Program-made: the position numbers and the translations under genes
The notes under the pieces: generated by a model
Seen by the model: the letters and a program-made list of their open reading frames with translations, nothing else
Databases searched by the model: none
What the model was told of the DNA's origin: nothing
Shown: in pieces, positions 17,903 through 26,252 of the stretch
How positions within the stretch are numbered: the first letter of the stretch is position 1
Layout of the letters: each line of letters opens with the position of its first letter
DNA from: Pedobacter glucosidilyticus DSM 23534
GTDB lineage: Bacteria; Bacteroidota; Bacteroidia; Sphingobacteriales; Sphingobacteriaceae
Assembly: GCF_000425145.1 (NCBI RefSeq)
Contig: NZ_AULF01000009.1
Coordinates: forward strand, 62,001 to 126,000
DNA: 64,000 nucleotides
Direction of reading: 5' to 3'

Positions 17903-19291
17903 ATGCTTATTCCCGTTATCGCTGTTTTTGATGTAGGTAAAACCAATAAAAAGCTTTTCCTTTTTGATGAGCAATACCATATTGTTTATGAAAAATCGGC
18001 TCGTTTTTTAGAAACCAAAGACGAAGATGGAGACAGCTGCGAGAATTTGGACAGCCTTAGATTATCAGTTTTTGATTCTTTAAATGAAGTTTTAAAAGCC
18101 AATAAATACGACATCAAAGCCATTAATTTTTCTACTTACGGGGCAAGTTTTGTATACCTTGATGAGGAAGGAAAACCCTTAACGCCACTTTACAATTATC
18201 TAAAACCTTATCCAAAAGAATTAGAAGAGTTATTTTACCAAACACATGGCAGCCCACAAAAAATAGCACAAGAAACAGCATCGCCAGCTTCGGGTAGTTT
18301 AAACTCTGGTATGCAATTGTACCGTATCAAGCATCAAAAACCTGATATTTTTAAGCAGATAAAATACGTTTTGCATCTTCCGCAATACATGAGCAATTTA
18401 ATCACTGGTAAATATTTTACCGATATGACCAGTATTGGATGCCATACCCAACTGTGGGATTTCAATAAAAAAGATTATCACCAATGGGTTTACGATGAAC
18501 AATTGGTAGAAAAGCTTCCAAAGATTTTTCCTGCTGATGATGTTATTGAAGCCTCTTTTATGGGCAAAACTTATAAAACAGGTGTAGGCTTGCATGATAG
18601 CTCGGCAGCTTTGATTCCTTATTTGGTAAATTTTAAAGAGCCTTTTGTATTGCTTTCTACTGGTACTTGGTGTATTAGTCTTAATCCGTTTAACGAAAGC
18701 CCTTTAACCTCGCAAGAGTTAGAGAACGATTGCTTAGCTTACATAGCTTATCATGGGAAACCAGTAAAAGCTTCAAGATTATTTGCAGGCTTCGAGTTAG
18801 AACAACAAAGCAAAAGAATAGCAGCACATTTTAAGGTTGATGCGCTTATTTTTAGAACCATGCCTTTTGATGCACAATTGGCAGCTCAATTAAAAGAACG
18901 CTTTAAAAATGAAGATCAAGCATCAGTAATTTTACCAAAGCAATCTACATTTGGAGGTAGAGATTTAAGCAGTTTTGCAAATGAAAAAGAAGCTTATCAT
19001 CAATTAGTGGCAGATATTATTGATTTACAATCGCAATCCACAGCTTTAATTATAAAAGGTTCTGCCATAAGGAAAATATTTGTAGATGGTGGTTTTTCAA
19101 AAAATACCATATATATGAATTTATTGGCAAGAGCATTCCCTCAGATAGAGGTTTATGCCGCCTCCATGGCTCAAGCAACGGCTTTAGGTGCTGCGGTGGC
19201 TATTCATAAACATTGGAACACAAAAGCCCTCCCAAATGATATTATAGAACTAAAGTACTATTCTGTAAATCAACCCATACTGGGCGAATAA
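17903..19291 (+). CDS. rhaB: Rhamnulokinase (FGGY carbohydrate kinase)
   Basis: A 462-residue cytoplasmic kinase that phosphorylates L-rhamnulose to L-rhamnulose-1-phosphate, the substrate of RhaEW. The N-terminal IAVFDVGKTNKKLFLFD (~5-21) is the first phosphate loop of the FGGY/actin-like fold. GVGLHDSSAALIPYL and LLSTGTWCISLNP are typical of the rhamnulokinase/xylulokinase group, and FVDGGFSKN lies near the C-terminal ATP site. A near-perfect hairpin terminator follows (19319-19349), closing the rhamnose cluster. Confidence 0.85.
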   Translation: MLIPVIAVFDVGKTNKKLFLFDEQYHIVYEKSARFLETKDEDGDSCENLDSLRLSVFDSLNEVLKANKYDIKAINFSTYGASFVYLDEEGKPLTPLYNYLKPYPKELEELFYQTHGSPQKIAQETASPASGSLNSGMQLYRIKHQKPDIFKQIKYVLHLPQYMSNLITGKYFTDMTSIGCHTQLWDFNKKDYHQWVYDEQLVEKLPKIFPADDVIEASFMGKTYKTGVGLHDSSAALIPYLVNFKEPFVLLSTGTWCISLNPFNESPLTSQELENDCLAYIAYHGKPVKASRLFAGFELEQQSKRIAAHFKVDALIFRTMPFDAQLAAQLKERFKNEDQASVILPKQSTFGGRDLSSFANEKEAYHQLVADIIDLQSQSTALIIKGSAIRKIFVDGGFSKNTIYMNLLARAFPQIEVYAASMAQATALGAAVAIHKHWNTKALPNDIIELKYYSVNQPILGE

Positions 19292-19318
19292 AAAAACATC
19301 TTTTTAAACATTTATAAT

Positions 19319-19349
19319 AGCGTTTTCTAATTTGAGGACGCTTTTTTTT
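19319..19349 (+). terminator. Terminator of the rhamnose cluster
   Basis: AGCGT (19319-19323) pairs with ACGCT (19338-19342), and an eight-base T-run follows directly. Confidence 0.75.
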
Positions 19350-19454
19350 ATGCCAAGTTTTTGCTGGTATAAAATTACCTCTTTTATCATGGGTTAAACC
19401 AATCCTATTTTATCATGTCTTAAATATATTGTTATCATAAAAATCTCAAGAGTT

Positions 19455-21356
19455 ATGAAAATCACTTTTCGTTATTTCAGTATAACTGCACTCATCATTA
19501 CCGGTTTATTGGTACTGGCTTCCTTTACTAAAGAAAAGCCGGTAAAGGCAAAGTTTTCTTTTCCTTACAAGCAAGCAGGTTTAACCGAGCGTGAAGCAGC
19601 AGCGCACCTTTTAAATAGATTTACCTATGGTATCAAACCAGGTGAAATAGATGCTGTGCTGAAAATGGGCTTAGAGAAATGGTTTGCTACTCAACTAAAA
19701 GCAAATTTAGAAGATAAAGAGTTGAAGCAAATGCTAGATAAGTATGATGCACTTCAACTCTCCAACGCACAAGTAGTAGAAAAATACCCAAGAGGTGGAG
19801 TAGTTATCAGAATGGCTATCAAAGATGGATATGTTCATAAAGACTCAGTTAATCAAAACCGGGCAGATTATCGTCAAATCATCAAAAAATATATGGATGA
19901 TAAAGATTTAAAACCACAGCAAGAGCTTTACAGACAATTTATCAGTCAAAAGATATTAAGAGCGGCTTATTCAGAAAACCAGGCTCAGGAAGTTTTAACA
20001 GAGTTTTGGTTTAACCATTTCAATGTTTCCTTAGATAAAGGGCAATGTGCCGAGTTTATACCAGCTTATGAGCGAGATGTGATTAGGCCAAATGTATTTC
20101 AGGATTTTAATATTTTATTACAAGCAACCGCAAAATCTCCGGCCATGTTAAGGTATTTAGATAATTTTTCTAGTGCTGGCCCTATGGAGATGCCTAAAAA
20201 TGCAAAAGTTAAAAGACCAGCTAATAACAACCGAGGCTTAAATGAAAACTATGCCAGAGAGGTAATGGAGTTGCATACTTTAGGTGTTGATGGTGGCTAC
20301 AGTCAGCAAGATGTAACCCAGGCTGCCCGTGTATTAACCGGTTGGACAATAGCCCCTATGAATGATGGTTATGCTGATGGGATGAAAAAAACCATGGAGA
20401 ATACACCCAAAGATAAGCTCCTTAAATCTGGCTTTGTTATAGATGGTGATTTTATGTTTGTACCTAACCGTCATGATAAAGGAGAAAAAACAGTGCTAGA
20501 TAAATACTTTCCTGCCGGTGGAGGCTATGAAGAAGGTGTTACTTTATTGAATATGCTGGCCGATCATCCATCAACAGCTAAGTTTATCTCACGTAAATTG
20601 GCTATACGTTTTGTAAGCGATAATCCTCCACAAAGCTTAATAGATAAAATGGCTAGTACCTTCCGTGAGAAAAAAGGGAATATCAGAGAGGTGATCATCA
20701 CGATGGTTACAGCTCCAGAGTTTTGGAATAAAGAGGCTTTAAGAGAAAAAACCAAATCTCCTTTTGAATTGGCTATCAGTGCTGTTAGAAGTTTAGATGC
20801 CGAGATTACCCAGCCTTATCAGTTATTTACTTGGATTAATAAAATGGGTCAGAAAATTTATTACTATCAGGCACCAACAGGTTTCCCAGATAGGGCGGCT
20901 TATTGGATAAATACAGGCTCCTTATTAAACAGAATGAATTTTGGATTAGCTATTGCATCGCAAAAAATACCGGGGGTAAGGTTTAATATACAAGCTTTAA
21001 ATCAAAACAGAGAACCAGAGAGTGCAGAGGCAGCTTTATATACCTACAGCAAAATTATGATGCCAGAGCGTAATGTGCATGAAACGGTTAAAAGGCTAAA
21101 ACCTATGGTTAATGATTCTGAGTTGAGTAAAAAGGTAGAAGCGGCAGCCAATAAAAATCAGGTGAAAACAGAAAATATGATGAATGAGGATGCCGCCTTA
21201 GGAGATGATATGATGGGAATGCAAAATATGAAAGAAAAAAATCAGCAAAAATCATCTACTCCGCCTAAACAAACCATGCAGGCAAATGCAGGGAGTAACA
21301 TGTTGGCACAAGTAGTTGGGGTAATTATTGGTTCTCCAGAGTTTCAACGTAAATAA
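19455..21356 (+). CDS. DUF1800 family protein, exported
   Basis: A 633-residue protein with an N-terminal signal or anchor (residues ~8-24, hydrophobic, then TKEKP). The body matches the DUF1800 family: AAAHLLNRFTYGIKPGEIDAVLKMGLEKWFATQL near the start, EVLTEFWFNHFNVS, ENYAREVMELHTLGVDGGYSQQDVTQAARVLTGWT in the middle and ITMVTAPEFW late. Its biochemical function is not established. It is followed 20 bp later by a DUF1501 gene; the two families are recurrent partners in Bacteroidota and Planctomycetes, so they probably act together outside the cytoplasm. A Met/Gln-rich, low-complexity tail lies at ~560-620. Confidence 0.85.
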   Translation: MKITFRYFSITALIITGLLVLASFTKEKPVKAKFSFPYKQAGLTEREAAAHLLNRFTYGIKPGEIDAVLKMGLEKWFATQLKANLEDKELKQMLDKYDALQLSNAQVVEKYPRGGVVIRMAIKDGYVHKDSVNQNRADYRQIIKKYMDDKDLKPQQELYRQFISQKILRAAYSENQAQEVLTEFWFNHFNVSLDKGQCAEFIPAYERDVIRPNVFQDFNILLQATAKSPAMLRYLDNFSSAGPMEMPKNAKVKRPANNNRGLNENYAREVMELHTLGVDGGYSQQDVTQAARVLTGWTIAPMNDGYADGMKKTMENTPKDKLLKSGFVIDGDFMFVPNRHDKGEKTVLDKYFPAGGGYEEGVTLLNMLADHPSTAKFISRKLAIRFVSDNPPQSLIDKMASTFREKKGNIREVIITMVTAPEFWNKEALREKTKSPFELAISAVRSLDAEITQPYQLFTWINKMGQKIYYYQAPTGFPDRAAYWINTGSLLNRMNFGLAIASQKIPGVRFNIQALNQNREPESAEAALYTYSKIMMPERNVHETVKRLKPMVNDSELSKKVEAAANKNQVKTENMMNEDAALGDDMMGMQNMKEKNQQKSSTPPKQTMQANAGSNMLAQVVGVIIGSPEFQRK

Positions 21357-21376
21357 TAAATTAAAATATTAAGGAT

Positions 21377-22645
21377 ATGACATCAAGGAGAGGATTTATA
21401 AAAGCAGGTGGTTTAGCTCTTTTTGGGATAGGTATTGGCGGTATTCCAACCTTCTTATCAGAAGCTGTAGCAGGTATCAGAGAGCCAGGCTTGTTCCAAC
21501 GCCGTAAAATACTGGTATGTATTTTTCAACGCGGTGCTATGGATGGTTTAATGGCTGTAACGCCTTTTAACGATGAATATTTAAAGGCTGCAAGACCAAC
21601 ACTATTTATGTCGCCCGTTAAAGCAGCAAATAAAAAACCTTTGATAGATTTAGACGGTAATTTTGGTTTACATCCATCAATGGCGGCTTTTGAGCAGGTT
21701 TTTAGAGACAAAAGGATGGCTATCGTACATGGTATTGGCTCGCCAAATACAACACGTTCCCATTTTGATGCTCAAGATTATATGGAGTCTGGTACACCTT
21801 TTAAAAAGGGAACATCTAGTGGTTGGTTAAACAGAGCGGTGGGTTTACTTGGTCATGAGGCGGCTACACCATTTCAGGCAGTAAGTTTAACATCTTCTTT
21901 ACCTCGTTCTTTTTATGGGGATAACCCTTCTTTAGCTATCAGTAATCTCCAAGATTTTAATATTCAAATGAGAGGAAACCAAGCCAGCGCTAATATGGCG
22001 GCTAAGAATTTTGAAGATTTATACGATCAAACATCTTCTGAGCTATTGAAAAATACAGGTAAAGAAAGTTTTGAGGCTATTAAAATGCTTCAAAAAACCG
22101 ATACTAAAAATTATAAGCCAGCTAATGGCGCAGTATACCCTACATCATCTTTAGGAAATTCTTTAAAGCAGATAGCTCAGCTCATTAAAATGAACGTTGG
22201 TTTAGAGGTGGCTTTCGCCGAGTCTGGTGGTTGGGATACCCACTTTAACCAAGGTACAGATACCGGTATTTTCGCTAGAAATGTTAATGATTTAAGCGAG
22301 AGTATTATGGCTTTTTGGACAGATATGGGCACTTTACAAGATGATGTTACGGTAATGACGATGACAGAATTTGGACGTACCGTTAAACAAAACGGAACTG
22401 GTGGAACAGACCACGGAAGAGCATCATGTAATTTTATTTTAGGTAATGATGTTAAAGGTGGCTTAGTACATGGTAAAGTGGCACCATTATCTGTAGAAAA
22501 TTTAGAAGATGGAAGAGATTTAGCCGTAACTACAGATTTTAGAAGTGTATTTAGTGAAGTTGCTGCAAAACATTTGAAAGTAAATAATCATGCTCAATTA
22601 TTTCCAGACTGGAATGGCAGTGCCATTGGTGTTATGAAATCTTAA
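21377..22645 (+). CDS. DUF1501 family protein with Tat signal
   Basis: A 422-residue protein beginning MTSRRGFIKAGG followed by a hydrophobic stretch, a twin-arginine signal (RR at 4-5), so it is probably folded before export. The DUF1501 fold is related to alkaline phosphatase/sulfatase-like enzymes: VCIFQRGAMDGL (~47-58), HPSMAAF, HGIGSPNTTRSHFDAQDYMESGTP, GWDTHFNQG and MTEFGRTVKQNGTGGTDHG are its conserved metal-site-like motifs. No activity has been assigned to the family. It forms an operon with the preceding DUF1800 gene. Confidence 0.85.
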   Translation: MTSRRGFIKAGGLALFGIGIGGIPTFLSEAVAGIREPGLFQRRKILVCIFQRGAMDGLMAVTPFNDEYLKAARPTLFMSPVKAANKKPLIDLDGNFGLHPSMAAFEQVFRDKRMAIVHGIGSPNTTRSHFDAQDYMESGTPFKKGTSSGWLNRAVGLLGHEAATPFQAVSLTSSLPRSFYGDNPSLAISNLQDFNIQMRGNQASANMAAKNFEDLYDQTSSELLKNTGKESFEAIKMLQKTDTKNYKPANGAVYPTSSLGNSLKQIAQLIKMNVGLEVAFAESGGWDTHFNQGTDTGIFARNVNDLSESIMAFWTDMGTLQDDVTVMTMTEFGRTVKQNGTGGTDHGRASCNFILGNDVKGGLVHGKVAPLSVENLEDGRDLAVTTDFRSVFSEVAAKHLKVNNHAQLFPDWNGSAIGVMKS

Positions 22646-22666
22646 AATGATAAAATTTCTATAAAT

Positions 22667-22791
22667 GAGGCTATCTCAAATCACCACTTTATGTCAGGCT
22701 GAGCGGAGTCGAAGCCTTTTTTGAGTATATCAGAGAACATTTCGACTCCGCTCAATGTGACAAATATGATTTCTGAGATAGCCTCTTTTTT
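22667..22791. repeat. Long composite hairpin with TGAGCGGAGTCGAA repeat; terminator
   Basis: The outer arms GAGGCTATCTCA (22667-22678; reverse complement at 22774-22785) are perfect over 12 bp and followed by six Ts, a good terminator for the DUF1501 gene. Nested inside, TGAGCGGAGTCGAA (22700-22713) pairs perfectly with 22741-22754, and TGTCA (22692-22696) with TGACA (22758-22762). The GAGCGGAGTCGAA motif is, from memory, a common dispersed intergenic palindrome in Bacteroidota. Confidence 0.8.
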
Positions 22792-22935
22792 ATGGAAAAA
22801 TCTGTATATCAAACAGATGAGATGATTGAATTTTTTAGCTTCTAAAATTGTGAATATTATTGATGATTTTTTTTCTAGAATTAAAATCAATTGATATATT
22901 TGCGCCACAGTAACAAACTCGTTTTGTACATACGA

Positions 22936-23012
22936 TCCCGAATAGCTCAGCTGGTTAGAGCATCTGACTGTTAATCAGAGGGTCGCTGGTTCGAGCCCAG
23001 CTTCGGGAGCCA
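22936..23012 (+). tRNA. tRNA-Asn (GTT)
   Basis: A complete cloverleaf: 7-bp acceptor TCCCGAA/TTCGGGA, D-loop AGCTCAGCTGGTTAGAGC, anticodon stem-loop CTGACTGTTAATCAG with anticodon GTT, T-arm GCTGGTTCGAGCCCAGC, discriminator G and encoded CCA at 23010-23012. A strong terminator follows. Confidence 0.95.
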
Positions 23013-23016
23013 GACT

Positions 23017-23056
23017 GGGCAAGCAGATTTTATCTAGCTTGCCCTTTTTCTTTTTA
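23017..23056 (+). terminator. Terminator after tRNA-Asn
   Basis: GGGCAAGC (23017-23024) pairs perfectly with GCTTGCCC (23037-23044), followed by TTTTTCTTTTT. Confidence 0.85.
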
Positions 23057-23117
23057 GTGCCTAAGTTCTTGGGATCAAGCGTAAAAGTTGGGGAGAGACA
23101 TTAAGCATATATTTTAG

Positions 23118-23330
23118 CTAGTCTAAAGAGGAATATTTGATGATTTTATAATCAGGACCATCAATATCACCAGAGAGCAATAGCTCTCTTCCCTGAGTAA
23201 TACGTTTATTAAGCTCCGTAATTTCAACGATGTATTTAGATTTATTTAGGCGGTCATGTTTAGTGACGGATTCAAAACTATCGAGTATTGCCGTTTTAAA
23301 ATGCAGAGCAAAAATATCGTTAACATTTTA
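23118..23330 (-). pseudogene. C-terminal relic of a serine-type site-specific recombinase
   Basis: On the minus strand a ~70-codon open stretch reads ...NDIFALHFKTAILDSFE, then ...KYIVEITELNKRITQGREL, then LLSGDIDGPDYKIIKYSSLD and a TAG stop (23118-23120). This pattern resembles the helical C-terminal region of large serine recombinases in Bacteroidota. Upstream (higher coordinates) the frame meets a stop at ~23328 and then runs into the 55-bp dispersed repeat, so the catalytic domain is missing. Its position beside tRNA-Asn suggests the leftover of an old mobile element. Assigned by eye. Confidence 0.5.
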
Positions 23331-23337
23331 TGCCCAC

Positions 23338-23392
23338 TTCAGCAGCAAGAGCAGTAGAGTTAACAGGAGTTGATAGGTTCTATTTTGTTCTA
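23338..23392. repeat. Dispersed 55-bp repeat, copy 2
   Basis: Matches 6309-6363 at about 50 of 55 bases. It abuts the truncated upstream side of the recombinase relic. Partial similarity extends another ~25 bp (AGCTTAAAGTATTTGGAA versus AGCTCAAACACATTTGGAA). Confidence 0.75.
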
Positions 23393-23547
23393 TTGAGCTT
23401 AAAGTATTTGGAAGCTAATCATCAGAAGTAAAGAGAAAAAAGATTTATAAAAAAACGAAGCAGAAATGAGTATCAATATCCAATAAAGATTTCACAAATA
23501 AACCTTATTAAGCTAAATATTTGTTATTTTCAGGCTTTTTGATACAA

Positions 23548-24822
23548 ATGGAAATCATCATCATTATTGCATTGATACTTTTAAACGGAGTTTTTTCTAT
23601 GAGCGAGATTGCTTTAGTCTCATCCAGAAAATTTAAATTAGAAAGTGCAGCAAAAAAGGGAAATAAAAATGCTAAAAAGGCATTAGAATTAGCAAATCAT
23701 CCCAATACATTTCTATCTACAGTACAAATAGGTATTACTTTAATTGGTATCCTTACCGGTATTTTTAGTGGTAATACTTTTACTGCTGCTTTAACCCATT
23801 GGTTTAATAGTTTTCATGTCTTACAAGCTTATAGCGAGTCTTTAGCAGTTATCACGGTTGTTGTAGGCATTACCTATTTAACCATCGTTTTCGGAGAACT
23901 TATCCCTAAAAGGGTGGGACTAAGCTTTCCAGAAAAAATCGCCTCTTTTGTTGCCATTCCCATGACAGCCTTAAGCACCATATCTAAACCCTTAATATGG
24001 TTATTAGCCAAAACAAACGATTTGTTTTTAGGCTTATTTGGTATCAAAGAGAAACAAGATGGGATCATAACAGAAGAAGAGATAAAATCTATACTAAGCG
24101 AAAGCACCAAAGGCGGAGAAATAGAAGAAATAGAACATGATATTGTAAAGCGGGTTTTTTCGTTAGGAGATCGTAAAGTTGGTCAACTCATGACGCACAG
24201 GCATGATGTAATTTGGATCAATATAGACGAGTCTTTAGAGCAAATAAGAGATAAAGTTAGCCAAGAACCCCATTCCGTTTATCCAGTTTGTGATACTACC
24301 ATAGACAAAGTGTTAGGCTTTATATCTATAAAAGTATTATTTAGTAAAGCTACCAGTTTTAATGATTTTGATATGATTAAAAATCTGGCTAAACCGCTTT
24401 ATGTGCCAGAAAGTATGCCAGCTTATCGGGTGTTAGAAATGTTTAAAATCCATAAATCTCATAGTGCTATTGTTTTGGATGAATATGGCTCTTTACAGGG
24501 TATCATCACCAAAGATGATGTTTTAGACGAATTGATAGATGATTCTATTGAGTCGGAAGATAACCAGTATCAAATTATCCAAAGAGATCAAAACTCGTGG
24601 TTTGTAGATGGACAATTGCCTTTTTTTGAATTATTAGAATTTTTTAATCTGGAAGAGGCTCATAAACCGGCCGATTTTACCACTGTTGCGGGTTTATTTA
24701 TTTCTTTGGTAAATCATATTCCAAAAACCGGCGAAAAAACAGAATGGAATGGTTTTATATTAGAAGTTTTAGATATGGATGATAACCGCGTAGATAAGCT
24801 TTTAATTACCATAAAAGAGTAG
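23548..24822 (+). CDS. CNNM/CorC-HlyC family membrane protein (DUF21 + CBS pair)
   Basis: The protein has 424 residues from ATG 23548 (MEIIIIIALILLNGVF); a TTG at 23521 would add nine residues but gives a poor N-terminus. Residues ~1-190 are the DUF21 domain with hydrophobic segments and the conserved small-residue/Ser-Glu motif (SMSEIALVSS, GELIPKRVGLSFP). A CBS pair lies at ~205-330 (VGQLMTHR, SAIVLDEYGSLQGIITKDDVLDEL) and a CorC/HlyC domain at ~345-420. Proposed roles in the family are Mg2+/divalent-cation export. The last ~25 codons and 3' flank are duplicated at 26253-26378, downstream of an inserted toxin-antitoxin pair, and the gene's probable original terminator now lies beyond the insertion. 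Confidence 0.85.
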   Translation: MEIIIIIALILLNGVFSMSEIALVSSRKFKLESAAKKGNKNAKKALELANHPNTFLSTVQIGITLIGILTGIFSGNTFTAALTHWFNSFHVLQAYSESLAVITVVVGITYLTIVFGELIPKRVGLSFPEKIASFVAIPMTALSTISKPLIWLLAKTNDLFLGLFGIKEKQDGIITEEEIKSILSESTKGGEIEEIEHDIVKRVFSLGDRKVGQLMTHRHDVIWINIDESLEQIRDKVSQEPHSVYPVCDTTIDKVLGFISIKVLFSKATSFNDFDMIKNLAKPLYVPESMPAYRVLEMFKIHKSHSAIVLDEYGSLQGIITKDDVLDELIDDSIESEDNQYQIIQRDQNSWFVDGQLPFFELLEFFNLEEAHKPADFTTVAGLFISLVNHIPKTGEKTEWNGFILEVLDMDDNRVDKLLITIKE

Positions 24823-24858
24823 TGTATAAAGCAATTATACATCCATCAAAAATAAAAA
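24733..24858. repeat. 126-bp direct repeat, left copy (3' end of the CNNM gene)
   Basis: Aligns without gaps to 26253-26378 with about 118 of 126 identical bases. It covers the final codons of the CNNM gene, its stop codon and ~35 bp of 3' flank. The two copies bracket the 24996-26139 toxin-antitoxin pair. Confidence 0.9.
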
Positions 24859-24967
24859 CGTAAACCAGGCATAAGTATCCAACACGCAGGCTTAGGCTAT
24901 ATTCGCCATCTTAAATAAGTAAGACTTAGAAAACTTTACATTATATAACATGTACTGCTTATCTCAG

Positions 24968-24989
24968 ATATAAACAAATTTGTTTATAT
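24968..24989. promoter_or_regulatory. Perfect 22-bp palindrome at the antitoxin start, candidate operator
   Basis: ATATAAACAAA (24968-24978) is followed directly by its exact reverse complement (24979-24989). Its right end overlaps TATATTTG (24985-24992), which fits TAnnTTTG, only 3 bp before the ATG at 24996. This would give a very short or leaderless transcript and direct repression by the HTH product; both are inference. Confidence 0.6.
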
Positions 24990-24995
24990 TTGAGT

Positions 24996-25484
24996 ATGCA
25001 ATTCTCTATAGATAAATATAAAGGTCTACATCCAGGAATGATATTGGAAAGGGAATTAAAGAAAAGGAAGCTTAAAAAAGCTCCTTTTGCACTATCATTA
25101 CAAGAATATCCGCAGACCTTAAATGAAATTACAAAAGGGAGACGCGGCATTACACCTGCCTTATCCCTTAAAATAGATCAAGCATTAGAATTTAAAGAGG
25201 GAACCATGCTTATTTTGCAGGCCTATTATGAGCTCGAAAAAGAAAAATTAAAAACAGAGCCGCTGCCAAATCTTTCTTTGCTAAGAAAAGCACTTTTTTG
25301 GGACACAGATATCGAAACAATAAATTGGCGTAAGCAATCTAAAGCAATCATAAAAAGAGTGTTTGAAAGAGGGAATGAGGTAGAAAAAAATGAGATCATC
25401 AGATTTTATGGTGAAAAGAAAATTAAAGAAGCTATAGGTTCTTTAGATTCCATAAAAGTTCTTAACCATAAAAGAATAGCTTAA
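24996..25484 (+). CDS. HTH antitoxin-like protein of an AbiEii-type module
   Basis: 162 residues from ATG 24996; a TTG at 24990 adds two residues. Residues ~10-75 form an XRE/HigA-like helix-turn-helix: HPGMILERELKKRKLKKAPFALSLQEYP, then LNEITKGRRGITPALSLKIDQALEF. The C-terminal half contains LLRKALFWDTDIETINWRKQ and FYGEKKIKEA, the DUF6922-like region that I recall in Bacteroidota proteins paired with nucleotidyltransferase toxins. The next gene starts 1 bp after its stop codon. A perfect palindrome overlaps its start, consistent with autorepression. The antitoxin role is inferred from pairing. Confidence 0.75.
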   Translation: MQFSIDKYKGLHPGMILERELKKRKLKKAPFALSLQEYPQTLNEITKGRRGITPALSLKIDQALEFKEGTMLILQAYYELEKEKLKTEPLPNLSLLRKALFWDTDIETINWRKQSKAIIKRVFERGNEVEKNEIIRFYGEKKIKEAIGSLDSIKVLNHKRIA

Positions 25485-25485
25485 A

Positions 25486-26139
25486 ATGCTCTATTGGAAT
25501 ACTGTTGAAAAACTTCTGAAAGAAATACTTCTCACTTTAATGTACGCACCAGAATTAAAAGATTTTAGGCTTGTTGGAGGTACTGCAATGAGTTTGCATC
25601 TCGGTCATAGGGTGTCTGTTGATATTGACCTATTTACTGATGCACCCTATGGTTCTATCAAATTCGAGGAACTTGATAAGTTCATTAAAGAAAATTTTGC
25701 TTATGTAACTGGAGATTTCGGTGGAAATCCGGGAATAGGTAAGTCTTATCTTGTTGGAAAATCTTCTAACGAAGTAGTCAAGCTAGATATTTATTATGCA
25801 ATGGATCCATTTTTTCAAGATATTGTTGAGGAAGATGGAGTAAGACTGGCGAGTTTAGAAGAAATTATAGCCATGAAAGTTGATATTATTCAGCGAATAG
25901 GAAGAAAGAAAGATTTTTGGGATTTACATGAGGTACTAAATCGTTATGACATTAATAAAATGATAGACCTTCATCGCCAAAGATTTGAACGGACTCATGA
26001 TGAGAAGCTCATAAGAGAGAACTTTTTGAATTTCACTGAAGCTGATGACGATTTAACTCCAATATGTTTAAGAGGTAAAGAATGGGTATTTATAAAAGAA
26101 GATTTTGAAGATGCAATTGAGAAATCTAATGCCAATTAA
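25486..26139 (+). CDS. AbiEii/AbiGii-type nucleotidyltransferase toxin
   Basis: A 217-residue protein with the family's signature LVGGTAMSLHLGHRVSVDIDLF: Gly31-Gly32-Thr33, then Asp46 and Asp48 as the metal-binding pair. KLDIYYAMDPF probably supplies a third acidic residue, and MKVDIIQRIGRKKDFWDLHEVL is the conserved C-terminal motif. Related proteins are toxins of AbiE-type abortive-infection modules that transfer nucleotides to tRNA or other targets. Length is shorter than AbiEii (~300) but normal for the compact Bacteroidota group. It is co-transcribed with the HTH gene upstream. Confidence 0.82.
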   Translation: MLYWNTVEKLLKEILLTLMYAPELKDFRLVGGTAMSLHLGHRVSVDIDLFTDAPYGSIKFEELDKFIKENFAYVTGDFGGNPGIGKSYLVGKSSNEVVKLDIYYAMDPFFQDIVEEDGVRLASLEEIIAMKVDIIQRIGRKKDFWDLHEVLNRYDINKMIDLHRQRFERTHDEKLIRENFLNFTEADDDLTPICLRGKEWVFIKEDFEDAIEKSNAN

Positions 26140-26252
26140 ATTACATTTAAGACTTGGTTAATTTGGATTTAATGGAAATAGATGTATGACAATAATGAAA
26201 GCACCAGTTAGTCCATGGCTATGTCTAGCCCGATAAGATTTACGCCAGTTTG

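Larger units (their letters stand above)
24859..26252. mobile_element. 1.4-kb toxin-antitoxin islet inserted between direct repeats
   Basis: The DNA between the two 126-bp repeats holds only the HTH/AbiEii-like pair and its promoter region. No recombinase is present. In the right repeat copy, two of the three coding differences are synonymous and one is Lys to Gln, so the duplicate looks like a functional allele end rather than decayed junk. This suggests insertion by recombination that rebuilt the target gene's 3' end. Confidence 0.65.
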
